A DNA stretch of 64,000 bases from JACCSI01 sp963815285 (GCA_963815285.1 CAWFGB010000005.1:744001-808000); one strand, 5' to 3'; counted from the stretch's first letter, positions 17,217 to 26,884 are shown. Notes: generated by a model not told the origin, from the sequence alone. Numbers and translations are program-made.

Positions 17217-18484
17217 AGGTGCGGCTGGACCACGTCGGCATTGCCGTCGACGATATCGACCGCGCGCTCGCCTTCTTCAGGGACGCGCTCGGCCTGCACG
17301 TCGAGGAAAGCGAAGAAGTCGCGAGCCAGCGCGTTCGTGCCCATTTTCTGCCGGCGGGGGAGTCGAAGCTCGAACTACTCGAGGCGACCGCAGCCGATTC
17401 CGCCATCGCGAAGTACATCGCCAAGCGCGGCCCGGGCATGCATCACATCGCTTTTCGTGTCGACGACATCCAGGCGGCGCTCGAGATGCTGAAGGGAAAG
17501 GGAGTGCGGCTCATCGATGAGGTGCCGCGGCCCGGGGCAGAGGGCGCGCTGGTGGCGTTCCTTCATCCGTCAGCGGCTCACGGTGTGCTCGTCGAGTTGA
17601 AGCAGGCCAAAGCCGGGCCCGACCGTCGAAGGTTGATGGCGTCCCCACCGTATCAGCTCGGGGCACTCGAACTCATCAGCCTCTCGGACGGATTCTTGCG
17701 CCTCGATGGTGGCGCGATGTTCGGTGTCGTGCCCCGCACCTTGTGGGAGAAGCGGCTGCCCCCCGACGACCGCAATCGCATCACGCTCGGCATGCGGCCG
17801 CTCATCGTCCGCGGCGAACGCACGGTGCTGATTGGCGCCGGGTGTGGCGACAAGATGGACGCCAAAAGCGCCGAGATCTACGGGATCGACCGCGCCTATC
17901 ATCTTGACCACGCGCTCGCGGAAGCGGGTCTGGCGGCGTCCGATATCGATGTCGTGCTCGCCAGCCACCTTCACTTCGACCACGCCGGTGGCTTCACCGC
18001 CCGTGCCGACGATGGCCGCGTCGTTCCGCGCTTTCCCAACGCGAGGTACGTCGTCCACCGCGGTGAATGGCACGATGCGACGCACCCGCACGAGCGCAAC
18101 CATTCTAGTTACCGGGCCGAGAACTTCGTGCCGCTGGAGCAGGCGGGTGTGCTCGACCTGGTCGATGACGATGCCGAGGTGATGCCTGGCGTCAGGTTTC
18201 GCCGCTCGGGCGGCCATACCCGGCATCACCAGGTCGTGATGATCGAGTCCAGGGGCGGGGTCGCGGTGTTCACGGCGGCCATGTATCCAACGTCGGTTCA
18301 CGTCGCGGATGCCTGGCTCCCGGGATACGACCTGTACCCGATGGACACGCTCGCGTTCAAGCGCGCATTCGCGCGCGAAGCACTCGAGCGCGAGTATCTG
18401 ATCTTCTTCGAGCACGATCCGTGGCTCGCCGCGGGGCGCCTCCGGGAAACTGGCGGCAAACTGACCGTGGAACGAGTGCTGTAA
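17213..18484 (+). CDS. Methylmalonyl-CoA epimerase fused to a metallo-beta-lactamase-fold domain
   Basis: One continuous frame of 423 residues. Residues 1-134 are a VOC-fold methylmalonyl-CoA epimerase (VRLDHVGIAVDDIDRALAFF, GMHHIAFRVDDIQAAL, GVLVELKQ) with metal ligands His, His and the final Glu visible. Residues about 142-423 are an MBL-fold hydrolase with HLHFDHAGG and downstream His/Asp ligands (GGHTRHHQ, FEHDPW). An internal ATG at 17636 (MASPPYQLG), with GAAGG before it, could also start a separate MBL protein. Overlap with meaB supports the epimerase role in propionate use. The MBL substrate is unknown; thioesterase or lactonase activity is only a guess. Confidence 0.85.
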   Translation: MKVRLDHVGIAVDDIDRALAFFRDALGLHVEESEEVASQRVRAHFLPAGESKLELLEATAADSAIAKYIAKRGPGMHHIAFRVDDIQAALEMLKGKGVRLIDEVPRPGAEGALVAFLHPSAAHGVLVELKQAKAGPDRRRLMASPPYQLGALELISLSDGFLRLDGGAMFGVVPRTLWEKRLPPDDRNRITLGMRPLIVRGERTVLIGAGCGDKMDAKSAEIYGIDRAYHLDHALAEAGLAASDIDVVLASHLHFDHAGGFTARADDGRVVPRFPNARYVVHRGEWHDATHPHERNHSSYRAENFVPLEQAGVLDLVDDDAEVMPGVRFRRSGGHTRHHQVVMIESRGGVAVFTAAMYPTSVHVADAWLPGYDLYPMDTLAFKRAFAREALEREYLIFFEHDPWLAAGRLRETGGKLTVERVL

Positions 18485-18570
18485 CGACCAAGCTCCCGGC
18501 CGCCAGCTCTCAGCGTCCATCAGCTGAAGGCGAATCGCGGGGAGCGCTCAAAGCCGAGAAATCAAGAGAT

Positions 18571-19431
18571 ATGAACGCACAGATTGGCATCATTGGCGGC
18601 AGCGGCCTCTACGACATGGCTGAACTGACCGATCGCGAGCAGCACGTTCTCACGACGCCGTTTGGCGATCCGTCGGGACCATACACGCTGGCGACGCTGC
18701 GCGGCAAACGCGTCGCTTTCCTCGCGCGGCACGGAGAGGGTCACCGCCTGATGCCCTCGGAGCTAAACTTCCGCGCCAACATCTTCGGCTTCAAGATGCT
18801 CGGCGTGGAGGCGATCATCTCGGCGAGCGCCGTCGGCAGCCTGCGCGAAGAGCTGCGTCCCCTCGACATCGTGTTTCCCAACCAGTTCATTGATCGCACG
18901 TTTAGTCGCCAGGGGACCTTTTTTGGCAACGGGATTGTCGCTCACGTCGGGTTTGCGCATCCTGTCTGCGATCCCCTGCGGCTGATGACTGCTTCGGCGG
19001 CCGAGAAGGTGGGGGCCACCGTCCATCGCGGCGGTACCTACGTGTGTATGGAAGGGCCGCAATTTTCGACGCTGGCGGAATCGAATCTCTATCGCTCCTG
19101 GGACGCGCACGTCATTGGCATGACCAACCTTCAGGAAGCGAAACTCGCACGCGAAGCCGAGATTTGCTATACGACGATGGCGCTCGTGACCGACTACGAT
19201 TGCTGGCATCCGGATCACGACGCGGTCACCGTCGAGATGATCATCGGCAACCTGACCCAGAATGCGACCACCGCCCAGCGGGTGATTGCCGAAGCCGTCG
19301 GCGTCTATGCCGGACGGCAGCACTGCCACTGCGCGACGGCATTGTCTTCCGCCATCATCACGCGCCGTGATGCCATCCCTGACGCCGTCAAGCGGACCCT
19401 GGCGCCCCTGATTGGAAAGTACGTGTCATGA
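18571..19431 (+). CDS. mtnP: S-methyl-5'-thioadenosine phosphorylase
   Basis: Cleaves MTA to adenine and methylthioribose-1-phosphate in methionine salvage. The 286 residues start IGIIGGSGLYDM and include FLARHGEGHRLMPSELNFRA, ASAVGSLREELRPLDIVFPN, TYVCMEGPQFSTLAESNLYR (substrate-binding signature) and the adenine-recognition region VTDYDCWHPDH. The Asp-containing DYDCW fits the MTA/adenosine rather than the inosine-type class. ATG 18571 gives the normal N-terminus; the frame is open upstream but holds only low-complexity residues. It overlaps the downstream PfkB kinase by four bases, so the two are translationally coupled. Confidence 0.93.
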   Translation: MNAQIGIIGGSGLYDMAELTDREQHVLTTPFGDPSGPYTLATLRGKRVAFLARHGEGHRLMPSELNFRANIFGFKMLGVEAIISASAVGSLREELRPLDIVFPNQFIDRTFSRQGTFFGNGIVAHVGFAHPVCDPLRLMTASAAEKVGATVHRGGTYVCMEGPQFSTLAESNLYRSWDAHVIGMTNLQEAKLAREAEICYTTMALVTDYDCWHPDHDAVTVEMIIGNLTQNATTAQRVIAEAVGVYAGRQHCHCATALSSAIITRRDAIPDAVKRTLAPLIGKYVS

Positions 19432-20360
19432 AACTCGTCGTGACCGGATCCATCGCGTTCGACTACCTGATGTCCTTCCCTGGCAAGTTCACCGAGCATT
19501 TGCTGCCTGAACACATGCACCGGGTGAGTTTGAGCTTCCTGGTCGACAGCATGGACAAGCGGCGCGGCGGCTGCGCGCCAAACATCGCCTACACGCTGGC
19601 ACTGTTGGGTGAACGGCCAGTCGTGCTGGCCACGGCAGGGCAGGACTTCGGCGATTACCGGGCGTGGATGGAGGCGGCCGGCATCGACACGACCCATGTG
19701 AAGGTGGTGCCGGATCGCTTCACAGCATCGTTCTTCTGCAGTACCGATCAGGCAAGCAACCAGATTGCGTCGTTCTACACCGGCGCGATGGCCAACGCCG
19801 GCGAGTTGTCATTCCGTACTGTTCCCGGCCTCAAGGGCGACGGCCTTGTCATCATCTCGCCCAACGATCCGGACGCCATGGTCCAGTACGCACAGGAATG
19901 CAGCACCCTGGGCATTCGCTATATCTGGGATCCCGGCCAGCAGTGCACCCGGATGGATGGCACTCAGCTGGGCGAGGGCATCACTGGGGCCTTCATGGTC
20001 ATCGTGAACGACTACGAGTTCGAACTGCTCCGCCAGAAAACCGGCATGAGCGAGCAGGCCGTGCAGGACGAGGTCGAAGTGCTCGTGATCACGCGCGGCG
20101 AGCAGGGCTGCTCAGTGTTTGCAGGCGGCTCGCGCACCGATGTCCCGGCCGTGCCGCCGGTGCGGATTGAAGATCCCACCGGCGTGGGCGACGCCTTCCG
20201 CGGCGGGTTCATGAAAGGCCTGGCCACTGGGGTGCCGTACGTGGAGTGCGCGCGGCTGGGCAGCGTGGCCGCCACTTACGCCTTGGAGCATTTGGGCGGC
20301 ACGAGTCACGCCTATTCGCTGGACGAATTCAAAGCGCGCTATGCGGCGCACTACCGTTGA
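19428..20360 (+). CDS. PfkB-family carbohydrate/nucleoside kinase
   Basis: ATP-dependent kinase of the ribokinase fold. The 310 residues show the N-terminal glycine pair (DKRRGGCAPNIAYTLALLG), and the second PfkB signature DPTGVGDAFRGGF with catalytic Asp. The lid region resembles adenosine kinase-type proteins (SLSFLVDSMDKRRGGCAPN). Because it overlaps mtnP, a nucleoside such as adenosine or a methylthioribose-type sugar is a plausible substrate. Ribokinase and 5-dehydro-2-deoxygluconokinase are alternatives. The gene converges on the efflux operon, and the 62-base gap contains GTGATCACGATCAC and CCCATG-T-CATGGG palindromes. Confidence 0.85.
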   Translation: MKLVVTGSIAFDYLMSFPGKFTEHLLPEHMHRVSLSFLVDSMDKRRGGCAPNIAYTLALLGERPVVLATAGQDFGDYRAWMEAAGIDTTHVKVVPDRFTASFFCSTDQASNQIASFYTGAMANAGELSFRTVPGLKGDGLVIISPNDPDAMVQYAQECSTLGIRYIWDPGQQCTRMDGTQLGEGITGAFMVIVNDYEFELLRQKTGMSEQAVQDEVEVLVITRGEQGCSVFAGGSRTDVPAVPPVRIEDPTGVGDAFRGGFMKGLATGVPYVECARLGSVAATYALEHLGGTSHAYSLDEFKARYAAHYR

Positions 20361-20422
20361 GTTCGCACCTGCCTGTGATCACGATCACTGCAACATGACC
20401 CGAGCATCGCCCGCGGCCCATG

Positions 20423-23400
20423 TCATGGGACCGTGCCGGAGGCCAGTCGGGCCTGAGCGGCCGCCACAATTCGCCTGTACTTGGCCTGCATCATAAAATA
20501 CTCGGTCTGCAGGAGCCGGACCCGGGCGTCGCTCAGCTCGGCCGACGTAATTACCCCGTTCTCGTACGATGTCTGCGCAATCGTGACGCTTTCGCGGGCA
20601 AGCTCGAGGGCTTTCTCCTGTGTCGTCACCACTTCGTCGGCCGCCTCGAACGACGTGAAGGCCGATTCGACCTCGAGCCTCGCGGCGTCCAGCGCCGCGT
20701 TGAGGCCGTGCTCCGTCTGCCGCACCTGCGCGTTGGCCACGACCCGCTTGGCGGCGGCGGTCGGCTGCCCGAAGAGGGGCACGCGCAGGGCGATCCCCAG
20801 CGTGTAGCTCTGGTTGTCCGTCTTCAGCAGGGTGTCGACGCCATCATCCTGATACTGCAGGTTGCCGGTGAGGGCCAGGCTCGGTCTCACTTCGGCATTG
20901 GCGAGGGCGACTGAGCGCTCGGCCATATCCCGCCGCGAGGCAAACGCGCGGAGATCAGGTCGCGTGGGAATGGAGGCCTGTAAGGTGTCGCGCGTAAGCT
21001 GCTCGGGGCGGTCGTCGAGCGACCCTCGCAGCCGGAGGGTCTGGGACTGTGGCAGCGACAGCACCGTGCGCAGGGCCTGATAAGCAGTATCCACGGCCGC
21101 CCTGACCTGGATGCGGCGGGCCCGCGAGTTGGCCAACTCCACTTCGGCCTGCAAGACATCAAGTCGTGCCGCGCTGCCGGCGTCAAAGCGGGCCTTTGCG
21201 AGCTCGAGCTGTCGGGTCGCAAGAGCAATCTGTTCTTCGGCGACGCGCACACCCTGCTCGTTCATCAACACCGCGTAGAAGCTCTCGACCACTTGGTATT
21301 GCAGTTCCTGGCGCGCGCGCTCGAGCTGCAGCCTGGACTCATCGAGCGACGCTGCCTGGATGCCATACGCGTTCTGCAATCGCCCAGCGGAGTAGATCGG
21401 TTGATTGAGCTCGATCTGCATGATGTTTTGCCGCGTGAACGCCGCTTGAAAGGTTTGCTCCTCGTCGCCGAAGATGCCGGGCGGGACACGGATGAGCGGA
21501 AAGCGTTGCGCCGGCGTGTAGAGGAAGCTCAAATTCACCGAGGGCAGGAAGCCTGCCCTGGCCTCGGCAACACGCCCCTGGCTCTCGCGTACTTGCTCCT
21601 GCGTCACCTTGAGCCCTTCGTTGTTAGCGAGTGCCATCGCGATCGCCCCGTCAAACGTCAGGTCGACAGGGGAGCCCACTTTCAGTTGGGCGGTGTCCTG
21701 CAAGGTCAGTTGGCCCGGCTGAAGCCACGGCCTGCGATCGTCCTGAGCAAACGCCGCCGTCGCGGAGAGAAACCACCCAACGAGCAGCACGAGAAGCAGC
21801 ATCCCGGCCACCCGCACGGGGACCGATAGACGCGTGTCAGGGTTGTCGCGCCACAGCTTGAGCCGCTCCAGTATCCGGTGGAGCAGCAGGTAGGCGACCG
21901 GCACGACCACGAGTGTCAGCGCGGTGGAGGTGATGAGACCGCCGATCGTGGCAATGGAGATCGGCGCCCGGAACTCGCCCCCTTCGCCGCGCCCCAGTGC
22001 GGACGGCAGCATCCCGAGGATCATCGCCATCGTTGTCATCAGAATCGGCCGGAGGCGGATCGGCCCGGCGGTCAGGATGGCCTGCCGCACCGGCATCCCC
22101 TCGCGCACGTGTTGATTGGTCATGTCGATGAGCAGGATGGCGTTTTTCGTCACCAGCCCCATCAGCATGACCATGCCAATCATCGGTGGCATCCCCAGGT
22201 TGTTGCCCGTGACCAGGATCGCCAGCAGCGCGCCGACCACCGCCAGCGGCAGCGACAGCATGATGATCATCGGTTCGAAGAAGGACTCGAATTGCGAGGC
22301 CAGGACGATGTAGATGAACGCGACTGCGAGGATCATGGCCAGGCCCATCGCCGCTGCCGCCTCCTGCATCAGCTCGACATCGCCGAGAAACCCCCACTCG
22401 AAGTTGGGCGGGAGCTGAACGCTGCGCATCACCGCCTCGATGTCGCCGGTGACCTCGCCCAGTGAGCGATTCGACAACTCGACGTCGATCTTCGCCTGCC
22501 GCCGGCGCTGCTCGCGCTCGATGTTGGTCGGTCCGATCCCGGGCTCCATGCTCGCGATATCCGACGTGAGCACCAGCGCGCCGCGCGGCGAGTAGAGCGG
22601 CGCGCGGGCGATGTACTGAAAATCGTTGCGAAATTCCGGCGCCAGCCGCACCCGAATGTCGTATTCCTTGTCGCCGTGGCGCAGCTTGGTCGGCACGACA
22701 CCCTCGACCATGCCGCGCAACTGCATCGCCACGGTGCCGACGTCGAAGCCGAGGTCGGCGGCGCGCTCGCGGTTGACGCGCGCGACCATCTCGGGCTGGC
22801 CGCTCTCGAGCGTGCTGTCCACGTCGACGGTCCCGGGAATCTGGCGGATTCGGGCTGTGACTTCGTCGCTCAGCCGCTGCAGCGCCTCGATATCGTCACC
22901 GCGCACGTACACGCTCACTGGTGCCTGCGGGGGGGCGCCCTGCATGAATTCCGGATCGGTGACAATCGACTTGACGAGCGGGATCTTCGCCAGGCGCTGG
23001 CGGGTCTCCGCCTTGATGTCGAGGAGGCCGCGCTCGCGTTCGGTCTTCGGCGTCGCCTTGACGCGAAGGTTGGCCCTGAGCGCGTCGCCGTTCACGCCGA
23101 CGGTGGTAAACACCTGCCGGACCTCAGGGATCTCCAGCAGCGTCTTCTCGAGGACCGACACCATCTCGACGCTCTGCTCGAACGACGTGCCTGGTGGCAA
23201 CTCGGCGTTGACCTGGTACTGCCCACGGTCCTCGACCGGGACGAATTCAGTGCCGAGCACGGCAAGCGTGGACAGACTCGCAAAGAAGATGACTGTGGCC
23301 ATGCCGATCACCTGCCACGGCCGATCGATCGCCCAGCCGAGCACGCGGTGATAGCGCCCATCGATGCGGTCGTAGAAGCGACCCCACGACTCGAGCAGCC

Positions 23401-24904
23401 GCCCCATACGCGTCTTCAGCCGCTCCTCGGGTGGTACGTAACGCACGAACCGGGACGAGAGCATGGGGTCGAGCGTGAACGCGACCAGCAGGGACATCGA
23501 GACTGCAAACGCAATGGTCAGCGCAAACGACTTGAAGAACTGCCCGACCAGGCCGGTCATGAAGCCGACGGGCAGGAACACCGCGAGGATGGTAAAGGTC
23601 GTGGCCATCACCGCGAGGCCGATCTCGGAGGTGCCCTTGCGGGCGGCGGTCACCGGATCTTCCCCATGCTCCATGTGGCGATAGATGTTCTCGCGCACAA
23701 CCACGGCGTCGTCGATCAGGATGCCGATGACGAGGGAGAGGGCCATCAGCGTCATCATGTTGATGGTGAACCCGACCGCCCACATGAAGAAGAAGGTCGC
23801 CACCACGGACGTCGGCAGCGCGAGGGCGGAGATGAGCGTCGAGCGCCAATCGCGCATGAACACGAAGATGATGAGCACGGCCATCAAGCCGCCGAACAGG
23901 ATGTGGTTGCGCACATCCCGAACGTTCTCTTTGATGAAGTCTGCGTCGTTGTGGACCGCCCGAACTTGCAGCTGCGGGAAGGTCGGCAACAGCCGCGCCA
24001 GCGTCGCCTCGACCCGATCCGCGATCTCGACCGTGTTCGCGCCCGACTGCTTTTGCACCGAGAACGACACCGCATCCGACCCGTTGAGCCGAGTCGTGGA
24101 CGACTTGTCCTCGTAGCCGTCGATCACTGTCGCGACGTCCTTGAGGCGGACCGTCGAGCCGCCGTCGGAGCGCAGAATCACGTTCTCGATCTCATCGAGC
24201 GACTCGAACTCGCCCTTGGTGCGCAGCGAGATGCTGCGGCCATCGCGTTTGACCTGCCCGCCGGGCACGTCCAGGTTCTCGGCCGCGAGCCGCGCGGCGA
24301 CTTCGCTGAGCGGGAGATTCAGCGCTTCGAGACGGCGTGGATCGAGATTGACCTGAATCTCGCGCACTTCGCCGCCGTTGACTTGCACGGACGCGACGCC
24401 GTCTATCTGCTCGAGCAGTGGCTTGAGATCGTCTTCGACCTGGCGGCGGGTGACATCGGACGGCTGCGACGAGCCGACAGCGAAGGTCATGATCGGCAAC
24501 GCCGCGACATCGAACCGCTGGATCATCGGGTCTTCGATGTCGCCGGGCAGCGAGCCGCGGATGGCGGCCACCTTCTCGCGGACCTCCGCCGTGGCCGCCT
24601 GCGGATCGACCTCGAGCCTGAGCTCGATGCCGACGCGCGACATGCCTTCGGTGGACGTTGAAATCACCCGCTTGACGCCGTTGATGCCCGAGACCACGTC
24701 TTCAATCGGCCTGGTGACGAGCGTTTCCACTTCCTCGGGTCCGGCGCCCGGATACACGACGGTAACGTTGACGAAGGGTAAGTTGACATCGGGGAACAGG
24801 TCGATTCCCAGCCTCGACATCGACACGACGCCGAGCACCATGAAACTCATGATGACCATGGTCGCGAAGACGGGGCGTTTGATGGAGGTGTCAGATATCC
24901 ACAT
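20423..24904 (-). CDS. RND efflux pump fused to a TolC-like outer-membrane channel
   Basis: A single open frame of 1493 residues joins two proteins that are normally separate. Residues 1 to about 1025 are an HAE1-type RND pump: SIKRPVFATMVIMSFMVLG (TM1), paired Asp of the proton relay in GILIDDAVVVREN, and Lys in MGLVTKNAILLIDM, ending after TM12. Residues 1035-1053 (MLLLVLLVGWFLSATAAFA) look exactly like a cleavable signal peptide with an AFA|Q site. Residues 1054-1493 are a TolC-family outer-membrane factor with two coiled-coil halves (LDVLQAEVELANSRAR; TSYENGVITSAELSDARVRL). Upstream are the adaptor and TetR genes in the same operon. An internal start at ATG 21802 is possible but has no good SD. 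Confidence 0.92.
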   Translation of the reverse strand: MWISDTSIKRPVFATMVIMSFMVLGVVSMSRLGIDLFPDVNLPFVNVTVVYPGAGPEEVETLVTRPIEDVVSGINGVKRVISTSTEGMSRVGIELRLEVDPQAATAEVREKVAAIRGSLPGDIEDPMIQRFDVAALPIMTFAVGSSQPSDVTRRQVEDDLKPLLEQIDGVASVQVNGGEVREIQVNLDPRRLEALNLPLSEVAARLAAENLDVPGGQVKRDGRSISLRTKGEFESLDEIENVILRSDGGSTVRLKDVATVIDGYEDKSSTTRLNGSDAVSFSVQKQSGANTVEIADRVEATLARLLPTFPQLQVRAVHNDADFIKENVRDVRNHILFGGLMAVLIIFVFMRDWRSTLISALALPTSVVATFFFMWAVGFTINMMTLMALSLVIGILIDDAVVVRENIYRHMEHGEDPVTAARKGTSEIGLAVMATTFTILAVFLPVGFMTGLVGQFFKSFALTIAFAVSMSLLVAFTLDPMLSSRFVRYVPPEERLKTRMGRLLESWGRFYDRIDGRYHRVLGWAIDRPWQVIGMATVIFFASLSTLAVLGTEFVPVEDRGQYQVNAELPPGTSFEQSVEMVSVLEKTLLEIPEVRQVFTTVGVNGDALRANLRVKATPKTERERGLLDIKAETRQRLAKIPLVKSIVTDPEFMQGAPPQAPVSVYVRGDDIEALQRLSDEVTARIRQIPGTVDVDSTLESGQPEMVARVNRERAADLGFDVGTVAMQLRGMVEGVVPTKLRHGDKEYDIRVRLAPEFRNDFQYIARAPLYSPRGALVLTSDIASMEPGIGPTNIEREQRRRQAKIDVELSNRSLGEVTGDIEAVMRSVQLPPNFEWGFLGDVELMQEAAAAMGLAMILAVAFIYIVLASQFESFFEPMIIMLSLPLAVVGALLAILVTGNNLGMPPMIGMVMLMGLVTKNAILLIDMTNQHVREGMPVRQAILTAGPIRLRPILMTTMAMILGMLPSALGRGEGGEFRAPISIATIGGLITSTALTLVVVPVAYLLLHRILERLKLWRDNPDTRLSVPVRVAGMLLLVLLVGWFLSATAAFAQDDRRPWLQPGQLTLQDTAQLKVGSPVDLTFDGAIAMALANNEGLKVTQEQVRESQGRVAEARAGFLPSVNLSFLYTPAQRFPLIRVPPGIFGDEEQTFQAAFTRQNIMQIELNQPIYSAGRLQNAYGIQAASLDESRLQLERARQELQYQVVESFYAVLMNEQGVRVAEEQIALATRQLELAKARFDAGSAARLDVLQAEVELANSRARRIQVRAAVDTAYQALRTVLSLPQSQTLRLRGSLDDRPEQLTRDTLQASIPTRPDLRAFASRRDMAERSVALANAEVRPSLALTGNLQYQDDGVDTLLKTDNQSYTLGIALRVPLFGQPTAAAKRVVANAQVRQTEHGLNAALDAARLEVESAFTSFEAADEVVTTQEKALELARESVTIAQTSYENGVITSAELSDARVRLLQTEYFMMQAKYRRIVAAAQARLASGTVP

Positions 24905-24928
24905 GGCAGTGCCTCTTGAACGGCGGGC

Positions 24929-26089
24929 CTAAAGCCCGCGCCCTCCTTGCGCTCCCTGTAGCACGGGCTTGATGCGGGCGTCGGCCGGCAGTTGACGCCG
25001 AGCGTCGGCCAGCACCTGATCGCCGGCCGCCAGGCCCGAGACGATTTGGACAACCCGGCCATCGGTCAGGCCCTCGACCACCGCGACCGGCGCCAGCGTG
25101 TCACCGCTGACCTTGAACACCATGCGCTGTCCATCGCGCCCTACGATTGCTTCGCGCGGCACGACAAGCGCCTGGTCGGCCTGGGCCAGCACGAGCCGTG
25201 CGCTCGCAAACATGCCGGCCAGCAGCGCACCCTCGGCGTTCGCCACTCGGACCTCGATTCGGAAATGACGGTTGCGCTGATCCACTTCCGGGACAATCGC
25301 GGCGATCTGTCCCGTGAATGTCTCGCCGGGCTTTGCCTGCACGGAGACGAGCGCCGGCATGCCCGTCTTCAATCGGCCGGCCTCCATCTCGGAGACTCCA
25401 GCCTCGAGCTTCAGTTGACGGATGTCGGCGACGACCACGACTGGACGATCGCCCGGAATAGCGCCGGGATCGTAGTTGCGCTCGACGATGAAGCCGGACA
25501 CCGGTGAGTAAAGGGTTGTGTCACGCTGGACCTCGCGAGCCCGCCGCACGGCGGCCTCGGCCTGGGCCAGGTTGGCCTTGGCCAGATCGCGCTGGGCAGC
25601 CGCGGCGCGTCGCGCGGTTTCCGCGGTTTCGAGCCGCTGCCGTGGTAACGCGCCCGCGGCAAAGAGGGTGGCGGCCCGATCGTGTTCGCTCACCGCATTG
25701 GCGAGGCTCGCTTCCGCACTCTCGATTCCAGCCTTGGCAACGCCGATCGCTGCAACCGCTGCGTCAACCTGCGCATCGACTTCGCCGCGGTCTACGGTGG
25801 CGACGATCTGGCCCTCGGTGACGCGATCCCCGATGTCGACGAGGATGCGATCCAGGCGGCCGGGCAGCTTGGGCTTGAGTCCCACGCGTGACCGCGGGGC
25901 GAGCGTGCCGGAAATTTCCAGCGCCGATTCGACCGTTCCGAGTGTTGCACGGACGACTGCGACGTCGATGACGGGAGCCTCGGCGGCCGCGTCCGCCGCC
26001 TGGGCTGAGGCCGCTGAACTATCGGCGCCGCACGCCGCGGTCAGCGTGGCGGCGAGAACGATCAGAAGAACCGGGGACAGACGAATCAT
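24929..26089 (-). CDS. RND efflux periplasmic adaptor (membrane-fusion) lipoprotein
   Basis: Bridges the inner-membrane pump to the outer-membrane channel. The 386 residues begin with a lipoprotein signal whose lipobox is LTAAC (Cys20). A lipoyl half (LEISGTLAPRSRVGLKPKLPG), an alpha-hairpin of alternating Ala/Glu/Arg heptads (about 105-180), a second lipoyl half (YSPVSGFIVERNYDPGAIP) and beta-barrel and membrane-proximal domains follow. It ends 24 bases before the pump::channel gene and starts 87 bases after the TetR gene. The alpha-hairpin must dock on a TolC tip; here the partner is encoded in the same polypeptide as the pump. Confidence 0.93.
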   Translation of the reverse strand: MIRLSPVLLIVLAATLTAACGADSSAASAQAADAAAEAPVIDVAVVRATLGTVESALEISGTLAPRSRVGLKPKLPGRLDRILVDIGDRVTEGQIVATVDRGEVDAQVDAAVAAIGVAKAGIESAEASLANAVSEHDRAATLFAAGALPRQRLETAETARRAAAAQRDLAKANLAQAEAAVRRAREVQRDTTLYSPVSGFIVERNYDPGAIPGDRPVVVVADIRQLKLEAGVSEMEAGRLKTGMPALVSVQAKPGETFTGQIAAIVPEVDQRNRHFRIEVRVANAEGALLAGMFASARLVLAQADQALVVPREAIVGRDGQRMVFKVSGDTLAPVAVVEGLTDGRVVQIVSGLAAGDQVLADARRQLPADARIKPVLQGAQGGRGL

Positions 26090-26176
26090 GAGAGCGCACT
26101 CCAGAATGGCTGTAGGCCGGGCAACGCGTGTGAAGCTGAGATGTATTCCTCGCCTACCTCACCCGCTCTACCGCGC

Positions 26177-26839
26177 CTACCCGCCCTGCTTATTCACCAG
26201 AATTGGCGTACACGGGGTGAATGTGGTGGCCGCACCCGCCTTCAGGCCGGCAATGACAAGTTCGAGCACATCGCGCGCGAGCGCATTTGGATCCTCGCCC
26301 GGGGCGAGGCGGCATCCGTTGCCGATGACCGCCGGACCCGTCAAGGCACCCCAAATCAAATGCATGGCAACGTCGGCCTGTGTCTCAGCGGGGAAGATGC
26401 CCGCATCGGTACAGCGCTGGATCCGTGAGGCGGCGAACTCCAGCATCTGGTGAACAAAGGCCAGGCCGGTCCACTGCTCCGTAATCTGCGGCACCGACCG
26501 ATCGACGAACATCAGCTCGAAGAACTCGCGCTGTTCCCGGGAGAATTCGTAATACGCCCACCAGCAGGCGCGCACTTCCTCCAGTGGATCGTCATGGCCA
26601 AGAACGCCCCTGACTTTGGCGTCGAGGCGTCGAAATCCCTCTTCGGCCAGCGCGAAGAAGATGTCGTCCTTGCTGGCGAAGTAGCTGTAGATGGCCGCCG
26701 GGCTGTATTCGATCCTCTCGGCAATCTTGCGGATCGAGACGTTCCGGTAGCCTTCGTCGACGAAGAGGTCCCGTGCGGCGTCCAGGATGGCGAGGCGGAC
26801 CGCCTGCCGTTCGCGGTCCTGACGTTCTCTGATACCCAT
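26177..26839 (-). CDS. TetR-family repressor of the efflux operon
   Basis: The 220 residues have an N-terminal helix-turn-helix (AILDAARDLFVDEGYRNVSI, then RKIAERIEYSPAAIYSYFAS) and an all-helical ligand domain with FFELMFVDRSVPQ and a TetR_C-type end. It is the first gene of the minus-strand operon followed by adaptor and pump::channel. A palindrome TGAACAGTGTTCA lies 27 bases upstream, in the right place for autoregulation. Inducer unknown, presumably a pump substrate. Confidence 0.9.
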   Translation of the reverse strand: MGIRERQDRERQAVRLAILDAARDLFVDEGYRNVSIRKIAERIEYSPAAIYSYFASKDDIFFALAEEGFRRLDAKVRGVLGHDDPLEEVRACWWAYYEFSREQREFFELMFVDRSVPQITEQWTGLAFVHQMLEFAASRIQRCTDAGIFPAETQADVAMHLIWGALTGPAVIGNGCRLAPGEDPNALARDVLELVIAGLKAGAATTFTPCTPILVNKQGG

Positions 26840-26863
26840 GTTTAAGGGAGCCTTTATCCGGTG

Positions 26864-26884
26864 GTTGAACAGTGTTCAGTCAAC
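26864..26884. promoter_or_regulatory. Palindromic candidate TetR operator
   Basis: TGAACAGTGTTCA (26866-26878) is a perfect 6+1+6 palindrome inside the wider arms GTTGA and TCAAC (26864-26884). It is 25 bases before the tetR ATG. TetR regulators usually bind such palindromes of their own promoter; binding is inferred. Confidence 0.55.

Noticed and set aside
22676..24661. A 661-residue open frame on the plus strand
   Set aside because: Antisense shadow of the RND pump; composition is His/Arg/Asp-rich and not protein-like.
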